In this document: piece after piece, positions 1 through 7,498 of the stretch
Numbering within the stretch: position 1 is the stretch's first letter
Layout: each line of letters begins with the position of its first letter
Assembly (NCBI GenBank): GCA_964495465.1
Contig: CAZBWE010000039.1
Span: 1-21,668 of the forward strand
Length of the DNA: 21,668 bases
Direction of reading: 5' to 3'
From: CAZBWE01 sp964495465
Lineage (GTDB): Bacteria; Planctomycetota; Phycisphaerae; Sedimentisphaerales; Anaerobacaceae
Position numbers and translations under genes: made by a program
Notes under the pieces: model-generated
The model's input: the letters and a program-made list of their open reading frames with translations, nothing else
Told to the model about the DNA's origin: nothing
Database searches by the model: none

Positions 1-4
1 ATGG

Positions 5-49
5 GCACTGCTGAGTTAAAAAAGCATTATTGCTCAGTAGTGCTTTTTT
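5..49 (+). terminator. Terminator hairpin with a competing alternative hairpin (attenuator-like)
   Basis: Bases 18-28 (AAAAAAGCATT) pair with 39-49 (AGTGCTTTTTT), leaving a 10-base loop and ending in a T-run, which is the form of a rho-independent terminator. Bases 5-15 (GCACTGCTGAG) can instead pair over 11 positions (one G.T) with 33-43 (CTCAGTAGTGC). The two stems share bases 39-43, so they cannot form together. The T-run ends only 15 bases before the ATG of the response regulator. This may be the terminator of a gene left of the window, or an attenuator for the two-component operon. The paired segments are visible; the regulatory role is inference. Confidence 0.5.
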
Positions 50-64
50 GTAGTGGGTGTTCGG

Positions 65-739
65 ATGCGTCTACTAATCATAGAAGACTATCGGCCTTTA
101 CAGGCATCACTGACGAAGGGACTGCGCGAGGCTGGTTTTGCTGTAGATACCACACGGGATGGACAGGAGGGCTTGTGGTATGCAATGAGTAATGAGTATG
201 ACGTAATTATCCTCGACCTTATGCTGCCCGGCGTGGACGGCCTCACTATCCTAACGAAACTCAGGGCTAAGGGGCGAAAGGCCCATATCTTGATACTTAC
301 TGCTAAAGACACGTTGCAGGACCGCATAAAGGGCTTGAACCTCGGAGCCGATGACTATCTCGTAAAGCCGTTTGCATTCGAAGAACTTTTGGCAAGGGTT
401 CGGGCGTTACTGCGTCGAAGCTATCGCGAAAAGAACCCTCAGATAAATGTCCAGGACCTGCGGATTGACCTGACAACACAAAGAGTTTGGCGAGGTCGCG
501 AGGAAATTCAGCTTACGCCAAGAGAGTATGTTCTTTTGGAGTACTTAGCCCTGCGTGTGGGCCAAACAGTTACTCGTACTGATATATGGGAGCACATCTA
601 CGAGTTCAACTCCTGCGCCGCCAGTAATGTTGTGGATGTGTATATTGGTTATCTCCGCGGAAAAGTCGAACGGCAGGGCAAACCTCCTTTGATTCACACT
701 ATCAGAGGGCGGGGCTATGCTTTAGGAGCGCAATCATGA
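65..739 (+). CDS. OmpR-family DNA-binding response regulator
   Basis: This is a cytoplasmic transcription factor switched by phosphorylation from the kinase encoded next. Numbering from the GTG at 53, the receiver domain has the acidic pair E11-D12, the phospho-acceptor D55 in the segment IILDLMLPG, T83 and K105-P106 (the VKPF motif). From about residue 128 follows an OmpR/PhoB winged helix (LTPREYVLLEYLALRVGQTV, then NVVDVYIGYLRGKVE and IRGRGYAL). I chose the ATG at 65 because the protein then begins MRLLIIEDY, the usual family N-terminus; the GTG at 53 would add four residues. Neither start has a clear Shine-Dalgarno sequence, which is odd and may relate to the hairpins just upstream. The stop overlaps the kinase start (ATGA), so the two genes are translationally coupled. 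The regulated genes cannot be read from sequence. Confidence 0.93.
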   Translation: MRLLIIEDYRPLQASLTKGLREAGFAVDTTRDGQEGLWYAMSNEYDVIILDLMLPGVDGLTILTKLRAKGRKAHILILTAKDTLQDRIKGLNLGADDYLVKPFAFEELLARVRALLRRSYREKNPQINVQDLRIDLTTQRVWRGREEIQLTPREYVLLEYLALRVGQTVTRTDIWEHIYEFNSCAASNVVDVYIGYLRGKVERQGKPPLIHTIRGRGYALGAQS

Positions 740-2202
740 CGCGTTCACTACGAACTCGTTTACTCGTTGGCATAATAGGCGGAATGACCCTGCTGTTGAT
801 TATCTTCAGCATCATAATTCATACGGTGATTAGTCGCGCATTACTCCGCCAATTCGATACATCACTGGTATCTACAGCCCAGATGTTAGCGGCATCGGTG
901 GAACAGGATGACGGCAAGATTGAGATGGAGTTTGAGGACCAACAGATGCCGGAGTTCCAGAGTAATAAGCACGCAATTTACTACCAGCTATGGTCTCTCG
1001 ACGGCATCATAATAGCTAAGTCGCCTTCGTTGGATACGGATGTTCTCCCGCTCTTTGGAGGTTCACTCGGCGAGCCGGTTATTCAGCCATTAGAATTGAA
1101 AAATGGTCAACCCGGGCGGGCCGTAGGTCTCAAGTTCAGACCAAGGATAGCAGACAGTGATGATAAGGATTATCGTCAACGAAAAAAAGGGCAGGCACTT
1201 ACTTTAGTGGTGGCTAAGGATGCCGGCGATTTGCAGTACCAATTGCGGTTCCTGTCCTCGCTTCTCCTGATTGCGTCAGTTGCCACAATTACTTTATCTT
1301 TTCTTGTTGCAGCCCTTGTGGTTCGACAAGGTCTTCGCCCGCTGAATTCCATTGCCGTAGAGATTGCAGCCATCAGGGAAGATAATCTCACTGCTCGAAT
1401 TGGTGCCGAGCACGTACCAACAGAGATAGCGCCAATCAAGAACCGCCTGAACGAGTTGTTATCTCGGCTGGAAGCTTCCTTCGATAGAGAACGACGTTTT
1501 AGTGCTGATGTCGCCCACGAATTACGTACGCCCCTGGCAGGGATACGTTCTACGATTGAGGTAACTCTGGCGCACGTCCGCGACGCAAATCAATATAAGA
1601 CAGCCCTTTCAGATTGTCTGGCAATCGTTGAAGTTATGCAGACAATGGTGAACAACTTGCTGATGATTGCCCGCTTTGATGCTTGCCAGGCGACCTCCCG
1701 CCAGGAGGAGATACGCCTCGCGGAAATGGTGAATTTCTGCTGGCGCTCGTTTTCAGAAAGAGCACTCCAGCGCAGTATCTTATTTGAGAATCGCGTCCCT
1801 GCCGGAATCACCTGCGAATCAGATTCTGATAACCTCTCTATTGTTTTGTCAAATCTTCTGCACAACGCCGTCGAATACGCCGACAAAGCGGGCCGAATCT
1901 GGACAACAGCTCAAAAAGTCCCTGCCTCTGCGTCTCTCGACGTAAGTCGAGGCAGCAGGGATGACTCCGTAGAAATCACTGTTGCCAACACCGGCTGTAA
2001 GCTCACCAGAAAGGAAGTCTCACAGGTATTCGACTGCTTCTGGCGGGGTGATTCCTCGCGTGAGGACGCGGGTGTTCACTGTGGTTTGGGCCTGGCTTTG
2101 GTTCAAAGAATAATTAGAACGTTGGGTGGTTCCGTCATTGCTGAGCTTCAAGCTGGCGGAGTATTCCTCGTTCGGATAACCCTTCCAGTTAGGCGAGAGT
2201 AA
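736..2202 (+). CDS. HAMP-domain sensor histidine kinase
   Basis: This is an inner-membrane sensor of 488 residues that phosphorylates the response regulator encoded upstream. Transmembrane segment 1 is about residues 9-33, an extracytoplasmic sensor region spans about 34-170, and transmembrane segment 2 is about 172-196. A HAMP linker follows (about 197-250). The dimerisation box FSADVAHELRTPL carries the phospho-accepting H261. The ATPase domain has N377 in the N-box (LLHNAVEYA), a G1 box in the variant form VANTG (418-420) where many kinases have DxGxG, and the glycine-rich HCGLGLALV (G450, G452). AGGAG stands nine bases before the ATG. The sensor region resembles nothing I can name, so the ligand is unknown. 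The architecture resembles the metal- and envelope-stress kinases of the CusS/QseC type, which is only a loose analogy. Confidence 0.93.
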   Translation: MTRSLRTRLLVGIIGGMTLLLIIFSIIIHTVISRALLRQFDTSLVSTAQMLAASVEQDDGKIEMEFEDQQMPEFQSNKHAIYYQLWSLDGIIIAKSPSLDTDVLPLFGGSLGEPVIQPLELKNGQPGRAVGLKFRPRIADSDDKDYRQRKKGQALTLVVAKDAGDLQYQLRFLSSLLLIASVATITLSFLVAALVVRQGLRPLNSIAVEIAAIREDNLTARIGAEHVPTEIAPIKNRLNELLSRLEASFDRERRFSADVAHELRTPLAGIRSTIEVTLAHVRDANQYKTALSDCLAIVEVMQTMVNNLLMIARFDACQATSRQEEIRLAEMVNFCWRSFSERALQRSILFENRVPAGITCESDSDNLSIVLSNLLHNAVEYADKAGRIWTTAQKVPASASLDVSRGSRDDSVEITVANTGCKLTRKEVSQVFDCFWRGDSSREDAGVHCGLGLALVQRIIRTLGGSVIAELQAGGVFLVRITLPVRRE

Positions 2203-2236
2203 CACATCATCGAGATGAAACAGCGAGATGTGTTTT
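2201..2236 (+). terminator. Weak terminator after the sensor kinase
   Basis: AACACATC (2201-2208, starting inside the stop codon) pairs perfectly with GATGTGTT (2227-2234), and two more Ts follow. The loop is 18 bases and the T-run is short, so termination may be partial. Confidence 0.4.
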
Positions 2237-2818
2237 GCATTGTTGAGATTGCTTTCCGCCACGGGCAACATTAACTTCAACCTCGCAGATTATCCCTTCA
2301 ATTCCTACAAGAGTAACGCTATGCAGTCTGGTCAACATATTTTGCCCTTTATAGATTTGGTTCATCCTTCGTAGTATTATTACGGAGAATGGAAAGGGGT
2401 ATTTTAAGACGGCATTTTCAAAACCGCAAGGAAATTTAATGCCTTATGGTTAGTCGGTTGCACGTCGAGTTAGCAGGTAGATTTTTTGCTTTGCTGCGGT
2501 TTTTCCTTAATTTCTGGTGCTTCTGTGTTATTACTTCCTGTCATTGTCAATCCCCCTTTTTTGTTATTCCCGTTTTTTTGTCATTCCTGCGCAAGCTGGA
2601 ATCCAGAATTTGCTTGCGGTTGCCGGCGACAATAGTCGTCCGCCCACCGTCCTCTGTCATCTGTTTTCCGTCATCTATCTTCCATCGTTTCTGGCTCAAG
2701 GCCGGAATGACATCGCCTATAGATAAATTTTTCTAAAAACGAGGGCTTGCCTACAAAGATAACGCGCACTCTGGTGAAGGTGTTTTGCGGGAAAATTCTT
2801 GATTTCAGTTTCTAATTT
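2237..2818. other. Non-coding interval between kinase and porin
   Basis: I see no convincing gene in these bases. The short open frames here are low-complexity and T-rich, with no ribosome binding sites. Two structures stand out. GGCATT (2411-2416) pairs with AATGCC (2438-2443), with extra TAA/TTA pairing outside. AAAACCGCA (2420-2428) can pair with TGCGGTTTT (2495-2503). The first two arms enclose the start of the second pair, so the folds compete. The right part holds the repeat listed separately at 2580-2711. No clear terminator for the minus-strand porin gene is visible. Confidence 0.5.
2580..2711. repeat. MITE/REP-like element with GTCATTCC...GGAATGAC ends
   Basis: The element begins GTCATTCC (2580-2587) and ends GGAATGAC (2704-2711), a perfect 8-base terminal inverted repeat. 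Just inside, CCAGAA (about 2604) is matched by TTCTGG (about 2689). The left end reads GTCATTCCTGCGCAAGC followed by TGGAATCCAG, the form of a very widespread bacterial repeat family whose copies are flanked by GTCATTCC and GGAATGAC. The core is unlike the ends and codes for nothing convincing. Only one copy is in the window, so membership in a dispersed family is inferred from its resemblance. Confidence 0.6.
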
Positions 2819-4108
2819 TTAAAAAGTCACTACTGCCCGCATGCCAAGTACCAGTGCGTCACCGGCTGTTTCGGTGCCGCCCGGGTTGGTAATATATTGA
2901 ATGCTCGGACTGATATTCAGCCAGGGTGTAATCTGAGCATTATAGTAAACCTCGACAGCGCTTTCATAATCGTCTTTGTAGGTCGTAGATGCCCTGTCAC
3001 TGAAAAATCCCTGGGCGAAGCCGGCGCCGAGCACATCATCGTCACGGCCTTCTATAAGACCCTGGTATTGAAATCCAAAGCTCCAGAAATTAGTAATATC
3101 GTTCCTCTTATCAGAGGCATAGCCATATCTAAAAAATGCTCCGAGTCCCTGGCTGTCATCGGGCTCAGCGTTTTCCTTAATCAGCATCTGGCCGCAGCTA
3201 AGATAAAAGCCGACATCGTCTCGATAATTTTTACTGCTGTCCGAATGTGCCTTTGGCTGAGGGTCGTTCCACACACCTATTCGATAAACACCCTTCAGGG
3301 GTCCTTTCGAAGAGTTTATTTGCGGTACTATGCCGGTCTCGAAAACATAAAAGAAATAATCTTCATTGCCAAATGTAGTGCTGAAACCGGTTTCTCTTAC
3401 ATCATTCTGTGCATCCACAGCAGCAGCGGAGGCATACCACCACCTTACAGGATTGTAGAAGGCGGCTATGCCGAGGGCGTAGTCCGGGAACGGTATTGTT
3501 GGATTGTTGACAAGGGCACTATTTAGGAACTGAGTGTTTTCGTCATTGGCAAACAAGCTGCAGTCGAATGCTACCGGGCAGCCGTGGCACTCGAAGCCGC
3601 CAGTAATGTCCATCTTGCCGACTCTTAAAAGGAATGTGCCGTCAAACATTTCTTGTTCATACCAAAATTCTGTAACAACCATTGAATTTCTTGGCATAGC
3701 ATCCCCATTTACCCCGAATGCACTGCCTACTGAATGCCCGTCAATGCCCTCGGACTTCGGCCACCAGCCCTCCGTGTGCACATAGAGAGTTCCGCCTTCG
3801 ATACCTAACAGCTTTTGCAAGTCTGCCGTCAATTCCAAATCGTAGCTGCCTGAGTATCGACCAGTCCTGCGGTGCGTGCTCATGCCGCCGTGAACGTTTT
3901 GCTGGTAAATATTTGTGACGCGGATGCCCAGCTCTATACCACTGTCGGAGAGGTTGTCGCCGAGGCCGAAGAAGCCGTTTGTTAGTGTTTCCTGCTGCCG
4001 GATACTACTATGGCTGGCCGACTCTTCCGATTTTGTGCCTTCAGCCCTTAAAGGATTCACAACACTTAACAAAAAAACAACACTCATGACAATTCTTGTT
4101 TTGCCCAT
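2819..4108 (-). CDS. OprB-family carbohydrate-selective porin
   Basis: This 429-residue outer-membrane beta-barrel protein probably lets small solutes, typically sugars in this family, cross the outer membrane. A signal peptide is visible (positively charged start, hydrophobic MSVVFLLSVV, Ala near residue 23). The mature protein alternates aromatic strands and ends in VVTF, with the C-terminal Phe usual for bacterial barrel proteins. Family-like stretches are LGIEGGTLYVHTEG, LLRVGKMDI and the C-terminal WLNISPSIQYITNPGG. The segment FECHGCPVAFDC packs three cysteines, which is unusual for a porin. AAGGAG precedes the ATG by seven bases. It lies downstream of the metal ABC transporter on the same strand, after a 248-base gap holding a palindrome, so it probably has its own promoter. 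Metal transport is a possible alternative role. Confidence 0.88.
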   Translation of the reverse strand: MGKTRIVMSVVFLLSVVNPLRAEGTKSEESASHSSIRQQETLTNGFFGLGDNLSDSGIELGIRVTNIYQQNVHGGMSTHRRTGRYSGSYDLELTADLQKLLGIEGGTLYVHTEGWWPKSEGIDGHSVGSAFGVNGDAMPRNSMVVTEFWYEQEMFDGTFLLRVGKMDITGGFECHGCPVAFDCSLFANDENTQFLNSALVNNPTIPFPDYALGIAAFYNPVRWWYASAAAVDAQNDVRETGFSTTFGNEDYFFYVFETGIVPQINSSKGPLKGVYRIGVWNDPQPKAHSDSSKNYRDDVGFYLSCGQMLIKENAEPDDSQGLGAFFRYGYASDKRNDITNFWSFGFQYQGLIEGRDDDVLGAGFAQGFFSDRASTTYKDDYESAVEVYYNAQITPWLNISPSIQYITNPGGTETAGDALVLGMRAVVTF

Positions 4109-4224
4109 AATTCACTCCTTATATTCACATAAAAAAGCATCTTTTGCAAAATACATAAGTTCCTATCTAATAATGGCTTATAACCGCAAAGCGTTTTCGG
4201 CTTTATGTTGGGAATGGCTAATAT

Positions 4225-4242
4225 AGTTAGTTGCAGCTAACT
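4225..4242. promoter_or_regulatory. 18-base near-perfect palindrome upstream of the porin gene
   Basis: The sequence AGTTAGTTGCAGCTAACT is symmetric at eight of nine position pairs; only the T/G pair next to the central TGCA fails. It lies 116 bases upstream of the porin ATG and downstream of the permease gene. No T-run follows on the minus strand, so a terminator is less likely than a protein-binding site. The protein is unknown; the upstream response regulator or a metal-responsive repressor are candidates by position only. Confidence 0.35.
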
Positions 4243-4356
4243 TTGCAAGCGGTTTATTGTAATTTTTTTAATTTCTCCCAAATAGTGGGACTTTTGAGGG
4301 TAAAAGCATGGACTGGCTGGGAAATTATGGCCCTGATGGCTGGAAAATTGCACTTA

Positions 4357-5154
4357 TTAACTCTTGCCTATAGCCCACCTGAATGCAACTGCAAGGACAA
4401 AAATTACCGTACTGGTAATAACAATACAAGCCCCTGTAGGCAAATTGGAATAGAAAGAAATAAGAAAGCCGCCGACCGCGCTCAGTGCCCCCAGAGAAGT
4501 TGAGACGATAACTACCGATTTGTGTCCGCGACATATTTGGTAAGCCGCTGCCGCAGGATTGGTAATAAGTGCGAAAATTAGCAATCCGCCTATGATTGAC
4601 AAATTAACCGACAGCACTATACCGCACAGGGCCAGAAACAAACAATAAACAAATCTCTCGTGCACACCGGTTGCAGCCGCGATGGACCGGCTGAATAACA
4701 GCACTTTTAGTTCCTTGTTAAAAGTGATGGTAAAAACCGCTAACAGCAAACTCATAATTGTGATAACAACGACGGTTTTTTTATGAACGAAAAGAATACT
4801 GCCCCAGAGTAAGCCGAGGACTTCAGAGCGGCTGCCTTGCATAAGTCCTATTCCCAGAAAAGTAAGTCCGAGCATTAACGAAAAAACTATTGCCAGACCT
4901 ACGTTTGTGTCCAGTCTCGATTTTTCAGGTTGAATCGCTGCCAGACTCATCGAAGTTATTATTGAAGCTGTTATAGCTCCTAATGCCGGGTTAAAACCCA
5001 GGAGACAGAAAAAAATAGTTCCGGCCATTGCTGCGTGAGAAATTGTGATGCCGATAAAGGGCATTCGCATGCCGACTATGTAAACACCCAATAGGCCGGT
5101 GCTGGCCCCTGCAATGGCGCCTGCAAATATTACTAAGTGGAAAAATGAGTCCAT
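4357..5154 (-). CDS. Metal ABC transporter permease (ZnuB / ABC-3 family)
   Basis: This 265-residue integral membrane protein forms the translocation path of a zinc- or manganese-type importer. About seven or eight hydrophobic segments are visible. Family landmarks are GLLGVYIVGMRMPFIGITISHA near the N-terminus (residues about 20-41), LLWGSILF in the middle and SIIGGLLIFALITNPAAAA near residue 190. The length fits the family. It follows the ATPase gene by 15 bases and is the last gene of the ABC cluster. The ion cannot be decided from the sequence; zinc is the most common substrate of this layout. Confidence 0.9.
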   Translation of the reverse strand: MDSFFHLVIFAGAIAGASTGLLGVYIVGMRMPFIGITISHAAMAGTIFFCLLGFNPALGAITASIITSMSLAAIQPEKSRLDTNVGLAIVFSLMLGLTFLGIGLMQGSRSEVLGLLWGSILFVHKKTVVVITIMSLLLAVFTITFNKELKVLLFSRSIAAATGVHERFVYCLFLALCGIVLSVNLSIIGGLLIFALITNPAAAAYQICRGHKSVVIVSTSLGALSAVGGFLISFYSNLPTGACIVITSTVIFVLAVAFRWAIGKS

Positions 5155-5169
5155 ACTTCCGCAAAAAAT

Positions 5170-5967
5170 TTATACTTGTTTTTTGCTTATAATATACTTT
5201 CGTCCACTAATATTGAATGTCTCAATTCGGCATTCATAAGCTCTCTCGAGTGCGTCGGATGCAAAGACCTTCTCCGCAGTGTCATCGGCGAGGATTTGTC
5301 CTTCGTGCATAAGAACAATCCTGTTGCAGCACGGGGGAAGCAGGTCTGTTTCGTGAGAAACCATTAAAACGGTGATATGAGTCTGCTGGTATAATCGGTC
5401 TATAATGCTTGAAATCTGATATTTCCAGTTGAAGTCAAGGTTTGAGCCCGGCTCATCGAGCATTAGTATTGCAGGGTCCTGCACCATTGCTCTAACAATG
5501 AGGGCTTTTTGCTGTTCTCCACCTGAGAGACTTCTGAATGTCTGATTTCTCCGGCTGGTTAAGCCGAGTTTGTCAATCCAGTAATCGATCCGCTCGTAAT
5601 CTTCCCTGTTCAGCCGGGAAAGCAGGGGCTTCACACTTATACGGCCCATTGCTGCTACTTCCTGCAAAGTAAACGGCAATTCAGCATTATATTCTGTTGC
5701 CTGCGGGATGTAGCCGATTTGCTTGCGTAAATTGCTTTTCTTCCAGCTCATAAGGAGGGATAAATCGGTATTGTTAAACTTGATGAAACCGCGGCGGGGA
5801 CTTATCAGGCCGCAACAGACGTTCAGCAGCGTTGTTTTGCCTGCTCCGTTCGGTCCTATTAGTCCAACGAATTGGCCGGAAGGTATTTTTAAATTGTCGA
5901 TATTAAGAATGGTCCTTCTGGAACGTCTGACTTCAATGCCCGAAAGCTCTAAGGTGCTGCCCTTCAT
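5170..5967 (-). CDS. Metal ABC transporter ATP-binding protein (ZnuC-like)
   Basis: This 265-residue cytoplasmic ATPase powers the permease encoded next. The Walker A motif is GPNGAGKTT (residues 38-46, K44), the Q-loop Q89 lies in IGYIPQATEYN, the signature is LSGGEQQKALIVRA (147-160), Walker B is ILMLDEP (167-173, E172) and the switch histidine is H205 in MVSHE. The start overlaps the stop of the lipoprotein gene by four bases, so the genes are translationally coupled. The C-terminal 40 residues carry no extra domain that I recognise. Confidence 0.93.
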   Translation of the reverse strand: MKGSTLELSGIEVRRSRRTILNIDNLKIPSGQFVGLIGPNGAGKTTLLNVCCGLISPRRGFIKFNNTDLSLLMSWKKSNLRKQIGYIPQATEYNAELPFTLQEVAAMGRISVKPLLSRLNREDYERIDYWIDKLGLTSRRNQTFRSLSGGEQQKALIVRAMVQDPAILMLDEPGSNLDFNWKYQISSIIDRLYQQTHITVLMVSHETDLLPPCCNRIVLMHEGQILADDTAEKVFASDALERAYECRIETFNISGRKYIISKKQV

Positions 5968-6806
5968 TGCCCTGCCGCCTCGATTAATGCCTGAGTATTT
6001 TCCTTTATGAGTCTGTCAAAACAGGAAATTTGAGGTTGTTCATAATCCGGGAAATTGCTGAAAACTACGACCCTGGCTCTTATGCGTTCTGCCAAAGCTC
6101 CCGCGAGCGCTGTGCCCTCCTGCTTATTGGCTATTACAAAACTGATGTTGTATTCTTTTGCTTTTTCAAGACATTTTTGGATATTTGAAGCTGTTTCAGT
6201 ATCGCTTCCTGTGAATGTGGCTATCGTTTCCAAGCCAAGCCAGTTACAAAACTGCGCCTGATGGTTTGAGGCAATAACTTGAGATGCTCCTGAACCGAGC
6301 TGTCTTATCTTTTCGTGAAGCTCGCCGCTTAGATTCTCCAGGCGTCTTTCAATCAGCTTTAATTTTTGTTGATACCGGTTTGCTTTTTCAGGGTATTGCT
6401 CTGAAAGGATATTGCAGACATCCTGACAGGCGGCGAGGTAAGTTTCGGGAATGCACAAGCCCGGTAAGGCCCGGATAGAGCTTATTTTCAGCCCTTTTTC
6501 TTTCATTTGCAACAGGGACTCATCGATATCTTCTTGGAAGTCAAAACGCAGCAGTATTTTGCACTTGCAGAGCTTGTTTACCTGGCCCGGCGAAATATCA
6601 AAATGGCCCGGGCACATACCCGGCGGCGCCAGACAGAAGACTTCTTTTTGGTCCTCGCAGAGGTCTTTTACCACGCACTGCAAATATGAATTGGTGACGG
6701 CGATTTCCGGCTGATTTTGGTCGCCGGCTGTGTTTTTACAGCCGGCTAAAATACAAACAACCACTAATAAGGGAGCTGATATGTATTGTAGGTTTATGTT
6801 TTGCAT
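5964..6806 (-). CDS. Cys-rich metal-binding lipoprotein of a ZnuA-like ABC importer
   Basis: This is the extracytoplasmic ligand-binding part of the importer. The N-terminus is a lipoprotein signal (APLLVVVCILAGC, lipidated C23). The family landmarks are altered. The first ligand region reads PPGMCPGHFDISPGQVNKL (H68) where ZnuA proteins have G-x-D-P-H-x-Y-x-P. The second reads SNHQAQFCNWLGL (H182), matching the usual S-H-x-A-F-x-Y-x-x-x-x-G-L. A coiled stretch (about 140-170) corresponds to the long linking helix. Twelve further cysteines (44, 50, 58, 65, 80, 82, 118, 127, 131, 187, 212, 262) are far more than usual in this family. The ATG follows the upstream pseudopilin stop by seven bases with only a weak AAAAG signal, which suggests translational coupling. 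Zinc is likeliest; another thiophilic metal is possible. Confidence 0.8.
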   Translation of the reverse strand: MQNINLQYISAPLLVVVCILAGCKNTAGDQNQPEIAVTNSYLQCVVKDLCEDQKEVFCLAPPGMCPGHFDISPGQVNKLCKCKILLRFDFQEDIDESLLQMKEKGLKISSIRALPGLCIPETYLAACQDVCNILSEQYPEKANRYQQKLKLIERRLENLSGELHEKIRQLGSGASQVIASNHQAQFCNWLGLETIATFTGSDTETASNIQKCLEKAKEYNISFVIANKQEGTALAGALAERIRARVVVFSNFPDYEQPQISCFDRLIKENTQALIEAAGQ

Positions 6807-6813
6807 TTACTTT

Positions 6814-7458
6814 TCAGTTTTCAAACGAACCTATATGTTGGCCTTTTTTCAATCGTATCCGAGTGATTATACCTTTGCGTTTCTTGGGGCTGTACCAGGT
6901 TTTTTTGGGGATAGGGTAATGCAATTTCCTCATCTCTTTTAGGTTAAATTCAGGTCCTAAACTGTAAATAACCCATGTAACCGGTGATGTTAAGGGGTTT
7001 CTGTATATATGGTCTTTGTTTGGGTCATCCTCACGATCAGGAAATCCTTCAGGGATTCTTAACCAAGCCTCGTTTGATGTTACTTTTCCTTCATTTGCAA
7101 TCAGGTCACCAACAGCTCGATATTTGTATGTGTAGTTCCGATTGAATCTATCTTCCATACCCGTAGACATCCATGTGCCCGAAGGTGGGCTCGGCAAATA
7201 TCCACCCCACATCAGCTCCCAGGGGAGTTGATGTAGGTTTTCTAGGTCCCAGCAATCCTCTCGCACAGGCGGATGTTTATTGTTGTTGTCCATCATATAC
7301 ATTTCGAGAGCCAGGCCAATCTGATTTAACTCAGCATTAACCACAACGACTTTTGCTTGAAGGCGAGCCCGTCTCATTACAGGAAGTAAAATCCCACCCA
7401 GCAAAGTGATAATGCCGATAATCACCAATAATTCGATTAGAGTGAAGGCGCGTTTCAC
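6814..7458 (-). CDS. Pseudopilin-like protein with prepilin N-terminal cleavage/methylation domain
   Basis: This 214-residue protein begins MKRAFTLIELLVIIGIITLLGG, a prepilin signal with cleavage expected between A4 and F5 and the conserved E9 at mature position +5. The hydrophobic helix runs to about residue 27 and is followed by PVMRRARLQAKVVVVNAELNQIG, the usual amphipathic continuation. The globular part is rich in W, P and charged residues, lacks the H/DG motif of the other two pseudopilins here, and ends basic (PKKRKGIITRIRLKKGQ). The start is a GTG without a strong ribosome binding site. It stands 40 bases after the dockerin-protein gene and seven before the metal lipoprotein gene, so all three may share one transcript. 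The family is assigned from the N-terminus only; the function of the rest is unknown. Confidence 0.82.
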   Translation of the reverse strand: MKRAFTLIELLVIIGIITLLGGILLPVMRRARLQAKVVVVNAELNQIGLALEMYMMDNNNKHPPVREDCWDLENLHQLPWELMWGGYLPSPPSGTWMSTGMEDRFNRNYTYKYRAVGDLIANEGKVTSNEAWLRIPEGFPDREDDPNKDHIYRNPLTSPVTWVIYSLGPEFNLKEMRKLHYPIPKKTWYSPKKRKGIITRIRLKKGQHIGSFEN

Positions 7459-7498
7459 TAATTAGGTCCGGTTTGAAAATTTTTCCCGCGTTAGTACA

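Noticed and set aside
2446..2736. Open frames of 69-96 codons on the plus strand in the kinase-porin interval
   Set aside because: They run through the T-rich stretch and the GTCATTCC repeat, have repetitive Phe/Cys/Ser composition and no ribosome binding site.
2897..3526. A 209-codon plus-strand frame opposite the porin gene
   Set aside because: It is antisense to a well-supported OprB-like protein with signal peptide and C-terminal Phe; its own translation shows no family pattern.
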